Assembly (NCBI GenBank): GCA_947499935.1
Contig: CANMQH010000001.1
Location: forward strand, 248,001 to 312,000
Source: an uncultured Algibacter sp.
Lineage (GTDB): Bacteria; Bacteroidota; Bacteroidia; Flavobacteriales; Flavobacteriaceae
DNA length: 64,000 nucleotides
Direction of reading: 5' to 3'
Made by a program: the position numbers and the translations under genes
Shown here: positions 60,897 through 64,000 of the stretch, piece by piece
Layout of the letters: every line of letters starts with the position of its first letter
How positions within the stretch are numbered: the stretch's first letter is position 1
Notes under the pieces: generated by a model
What the model saw: only the letters and a program-made list of their open reading frames with translations
Databases searched by the model: none
Told to the model about the DNA's origin: nothing

Positions 60897-62006
60897 TTAA
60901 TCATTTTGCGACTCAATAATAGCATCTGCTATTTTAGGAAAATTCCATTGTAGCGTGTTTCTATTAATAAGAGCATATTCATCATTATTACCATTATCCC
61001 ACCAAATAGGAAGTATGTTTCTACTTGCTAGCGCATTTGCGTAGTAGCTAGCGTGATTTATACGATCTTCTGTATTTGTGTCATTATGATTTAAAGATCC
61101 CCATTCGCCCATAATAACAGGTTTATTGTTTACTATAAATTTATTGTAGATTTGGTCAAATGTTCCGTCCATTTGAGCTTTATCTTCTGGCGTTCCCCAA
61201 GTTGTATCTGTTCCACTTAAAGAAAATTCGAAAGGGAAATAATTATGAATAGATACAATTGTTCTTATATCATTATTCGGGATCACTAAATCATCTATTG
61301 TACCTTGGCCAGCTGCATAACTCGAAATCATGATATGCCTTAAGCTATTATTACCACCTGTCGCTCTAATAGCATCTAAACTGGTTTTGTGGTATTGGTT
61401 AACCACATCTCGCCATTCTGGTGTTCCTGACCATTCTTGTGGTTGCCCTTCGTAGCGTGGTTCGTTTAAAGTTTCAAAAATTAAATAATCATTATAATCT
61501 TTAAAACGATTTGCTATTTGGGTCCATGTTTTTTGCAATCTATCTTTTACATCATCTGCTAGAGCATACGTTGGAATAATCCATTCTTCATCATGATGAA
61601 TATTAACAATAACATACATATCGTTATCTAAGCCATAATTAACAACTTCTTCAACTCTATCTAACCAAGACGCTTCAATTATATAATTTGGTGCTCCACC
61701 TTGATGAAAGCGCCATGTAACAGGAACTCTCAACGTACCAAAACCGCGCTCTTTTATCTTATCAATTAAGGCTTTTGTAACCACAGGATTTCCCCAAACA
61801 GTTTCGTCTATGCCTTCTGCATCTAATGAGTTTCCTAGATTCCATCCAGGTTTCATATCTGCTACTAACTCCATTGAAGTTATATCTCGCATGTCAACAA
61901 CTTCTTCATTTGTATCGTTGGAAGTAGTCTCGCCTGTATCATCTGATTGCTTACAAGAAAAAAGTAAGCCACAAATGATTAATGTAAGTACTAAATAATT
62001 TTTCAT
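60897..62006 (-). CDS. GH5 family endoglucanase-type lipoprotein
   Basis: A 369-residue lipoprotein (LLFSC, Cys18) with an acidic linker (about 20-42). GH5 barrel: MKPGWNLGNSLDAEG, RVPVTWRFH, NIHHDEEW, acid/base Glu182 in FETLNEPRYEG, IHNYFPF, nucleophile Glu301 in PVIMGEWGS and the late IPIWWDNG. Closest in look to the cellulase A-type subfamilies (beta-1,4-glucanase, sometimes mannanase or xyloglucanase). Convergent with the gluconate operon. It follows the FG-GAP gene by 40 bp on the minus strand and is probably co-transcribed with it. Confidence 0.92.
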   Translation of the reverse strand: MKNYLVLTLIICGLLFSCKQSDDTGETTSNDTNEEVVDMRDITSMELVADMKPGWNLGNSLDAEGIDETVWGNPVVTKALIDKIKERGFGTLRVPVTWRFHQGGAPNYIIEASWLDRVEEVVNYGLDNDMYVIVNIHHDEEWIIPTYALADDVKDRLQKTWTQIANRFKDYNDYLIFETLNEPRYEGQPQEWSGTPEWRDVVNQYHKTSLDAIRATGGNNSLRHIMISSYAAGQGTIDDLVIPNNDIRTIVSIHNYFPFEFSLSGTDTTWGTPEDKAQMDGTFDQIYNKFIVNNKPVIMGEWGSLNHNDTNTEDRINHASYYANALASRNILPIWWDNGNNDEYALINRNTLQWNFPKIADAIIESQND

Positions 62007-62046
62007 AATTCTATTAAATATCTTATAACAATATAGGTAATCTTAG

Positions 62047-64000
62047 CTAGTTATTTATCTTAATAAATTGTGGATAATCATTGTTTTTTACTACAACCAT
62101 AAATTTAGAATTCCCAATTGATATTGATGAAAAATCTTTAACATCTCCTGTGATGTATAAACCACTTTTAATACTTGAAACAGAAGTAAAGCCTCCCTTT
62201 CCATCACCTTTTAGGTATAGACCAATACTAGAGTCGTTTCTTGGGGTTTCAATTTCAGAAGCATATAAATTTCCGCCAATTACAATGTCTTTAAAACCAT
62301 CTTTATCAATATCATCCGAGATAATTTTGTTTACTGATGAAAACTGTGCCTCATTTGGTAATTGGGTTAATTTAAATTTTCCATTACCTAAATTTTCAAT
62401 ATAACTACTTGCGAAATTTTGTACCTTATAGTGTATTTCGGCGTTATTTAACGCGTCTTTTCCATATACATCAGTTAAACCAGCTGTTGAAAATGAATTA
62501 TAGTCTTTAAATTTAGATTTTAATGCAGGTATTTGCTGCGATGAACATGACTTTCCGCGAACTGGAAATAACTTACCAAAATTATAATAACTGAGTACAA
62601 TATCTTTTCTGTTATTATTATCAAAATCATCTGCATGTACTTCAAAAGGTTCTTCAGCTGATGCTTTGTATTTATAGTTTAAACCTAAGTTTCCAACTAC
62701 ATAATCGATGTCTCCATCATTATCAAAGTCATCTTGTGTAATACTAGACCACCAACCGTTTGTGTTTTCTAGATTAGTTGATTCAGTTACATTTTCAAAT
62801 ACGCCATTTTTATTACTGTAAAATAGTATAGGTGTCCACTCGCCAACCACTATAAGATCTAATGTTCCATTACCATCAAAATCGGTCCAGTTAGCATCTG
62901 TAATCATACCTAAATTATCCAAATCTGGCGCTAATTGCAATGTTACATCTTTAAAAATGCCATCTTGATTTTGTAAAATATAACTTTTTGTTGGCCATGG
63001 ATATTGACCAGGTATTAGTCGCCCTCCTACAAATAAATCTAAATCGCCATCTGCATCATAATCTCCAGCTACAACTCGGGACCCACTCGTTATTATGGTT
63101 GGTAATGCTTTAATGTTTTTTGTAAAATCACCTTTTCCATCATTAATATATAAACGGTCTTGAAATTTCGAAACATCTCCATTTTTTTCGTTTCCACCAC
63201 TTACTACATACAAATCTAAATCTCCATCTTTATCTGCATCAAAAAACAAAGCGCCCATGTCTTCTTTATTTTTATCAGCTTCCCAAATATCTACATTAGC
63301 TTTATTGAACTTTCCTTCTGAATTTTGAATATATAGTGCACCTGCTTGTTGTAATGCTCCACCAATATAAAAATCCTCTAATCCATCTGAGTTTACATCT
63401 GCTACAGCTACTCCAGATCCTAACATTGATGTTTTGTGTGGCAAAAGAGGTTCGAAAAAATAATCGTTATAATTATTCTCTTTGTGTTTAAAATCGACGT
63501 TTACTGAGTCTAATTGTACTGTTTCGAATACTAATTTTTGTTCTTGTAATTCTTTTTTAAACCTCTTAACTGTTGAAAAATCTATTTCTAAATTCTGATT
63601 GGATTTTACATCTTTTATTTCTGAAACATCACCATTAGGCCATACTACTTTTACTAACGAGGCACTTTCCTCTTTACCCAAACCAAAGTGCAGTACTGGA
63701 GCAATAGACGATTGAAAGCCTCTACTTAATGTAAGCTCACTATATTGTTGTAAATTATCTGAAGACACATATACTTTAGCGCCTAAACCGTTTATATTGT
63801 CTTTAGGGCCTTTGAGTGTTACTTTTAAAAAATTATTTTCAGCAACATTATTATTTCTGTAAACAGAAGCTTTTTGGTCTATATTATTGATGATAAAGTC
63901 TAAATCGCCATCATTATCTAAATCTGTATATACTGCACCATTAGAAAATGTTTTTTCTTCCCAGCCCCATTCTTTTACTACATTTTTAAAAGTAAGATCT
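62047..64000 (-). CDS. FG-GAP/VCBS repeat protein with ASPIC/UnbV domain (partial)
   Basis: The frame is open to the end of the window, so the N-terminus is missing; an internal GTG at 63766-63768 is not the start. The visible 650 or so residues show FG-GAP/VCBS propeller repeats with calcium-binding DxDxDGxxD motifs (DLDNDGDLDFII, DVNSDGLEDFYIGG, DADKDGDLDLYVVSGG, DYDADGDLDLFVGG). One ASPIC/UnbV-type segment is embedded (PVLHFGLGKEESASLVKVVWPNGDVSEI). Such CRTAC-like proteins are extracytoplasmic and often border SusC/SusD loci in flavobacterial sugar loci; the exact role is unknown. Confidence 0.85.
   Translation of the reverse strand, partial: DLTFKNVVKEWGWEEKTFSNGAVYTDLDNDGDLDFIINNIDQKASVYRNNNVAENNFLKVTLKGPKDNINGLGAKVYVSSDNLQQYSELTLSRGFQSSIAPVLHFGLGKEESASLVKVVWPNGDVSEIKDVKSNQNLEIDFSTVKRFKKELQEQKLVFETVQLDSVNVDFKHKENNYNDYFFEPLLPHKTSMLGSGVAVADVNSDGLEDFYIGGALQQAGALYIQNSEGKFNKANVDIWEADKNKEDMGALFFDADKDGDLDLYVVSGGNEKNGDVSKFQDRLYINDGKGDFTKNIKALPTIITSGSRVVAGDYDADGDLDLFVGGRLIPGQYPWPTKSYILQNQDGIFKDVTLQLAPDLDNLGMITDANWTDFDGNGTLDLIVVGEWTPILFYSNKNGVFENVTESTNLENTNGWWSSITQDDFDNDGDIDYVVGNLGLNYKYKASAEEPFEVHADDFDNNNRKDIVLSYYNFGKLFPVRGKSCSSQQIPALKSKFKDYNSFSTAGLTDVYGKDALNNAEIHYKVQNFASSYIENLGNGKFKLTQLPNEAQFSSVNKIISDDIDKDGFKDIVIGGNLYASEIETPRNDSSIGLYLKGDGKGGFTSVSSIKSGLYITGDVKDFSSISIGNSKFMVVVKNNDYPQFIKINN

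Overview
The window comes from a member of the Bacteroidota, almost certainly a Flavobacteriaceae bacterium, probably marine. The evidence is the low-GC sequence, the intact gldK-gldL-gldM-gldN block for gliding motility and type IX secretion, ABC-F and CcsBA proteins of flavobacterial type, promoters of the Bacteroidota form (TTG about 17-20 nt before TAnnTTTG), and weak Shine-Dalgarno sequences.

Layout. 1-6.6 kb: the end of topA, an arginase-fold protein that seems to have lost its metal ligands, then gldKLMN. 6.7-10.2 kb: housekeeping genes (FAD oxidoreductase, DUF983 protein, ABC-F ATPase). 10.3-15.9 kb: a three-gene RND efflux operon. 16.1-18.0 kb: an LRR protein, a CPXCG protein, an intact initiator tRNA-Met, and a run of decayed tRNA 3' fragments that looks like a graveyard of integration events. 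18.1-24.6 kb: a second RND operon whose outer-membrane component carries a fused periplasmic-binding-protein-like domain. 24.6-26.9 kb: a potassium-channel-like gene and three small envelope or cytoplasmic genes. 26.9-33.2 kb, minus strand: an apparent operon of an SLC13 permease, outer-membrane proteins and a trypsin-like PDZ protease.

33.4-38.9 kb, minus strand: small lipoproteins, very small proteins, a membrane-bound class III nucleotide cyclase and a LytS/LytTR two-component pair. Two promoters here, 4 kb apart, share the same architecture: a -7 box and, exactly 34 bp upstream, three AGTGA-type direct repeats at 21-bp intervals. That is the geometry expected of LytTR-type binding sites. 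One promoter heads the operon that appears to encode the regulator and the other heads a pair of tiny genes. I regard this as the best candidate for an undescribed regulatory circuit in the window.

39.0-44.4 kb, minus strand: nrfH-nrfA (respiratory nitrite ammonification) with a fused CcsBA cytochrome c synthetase. 44.7-49.9 kb: a remnant of a conjugative or mobilizable element (ParB-like protein, SSB, small proteins, truncated BfmA/BtgA-type mobilization gene) joined abruptly to a truncated D-2-hydroxyacid dehydrogenase gene. Two of its genes have leaders that are 166 bp long and about 81% identical without gaps. 50.6-51.0 kb: a decayed ORF.

51.2-64 kb: a sugar locus. Two lipoprotein GH3 glucosidases, an esterase, a gluconolactonase-like lipoprotein, gluconokinase, 6-phosphogluconate dehydrogenase and a gluconate permease lie in one operon. 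A convergent GH5 endoglucanase and an FG-GAP/ASPIC protein that runs off the window follow. Together they suggest extracytoplasmic cleavage of beta-glucan to glucose, oxidation to gluconolactone by an enzyme not in the window, and gluconate catabolism. All functional calls rest on reading the sequence and recalling families; no search was run.
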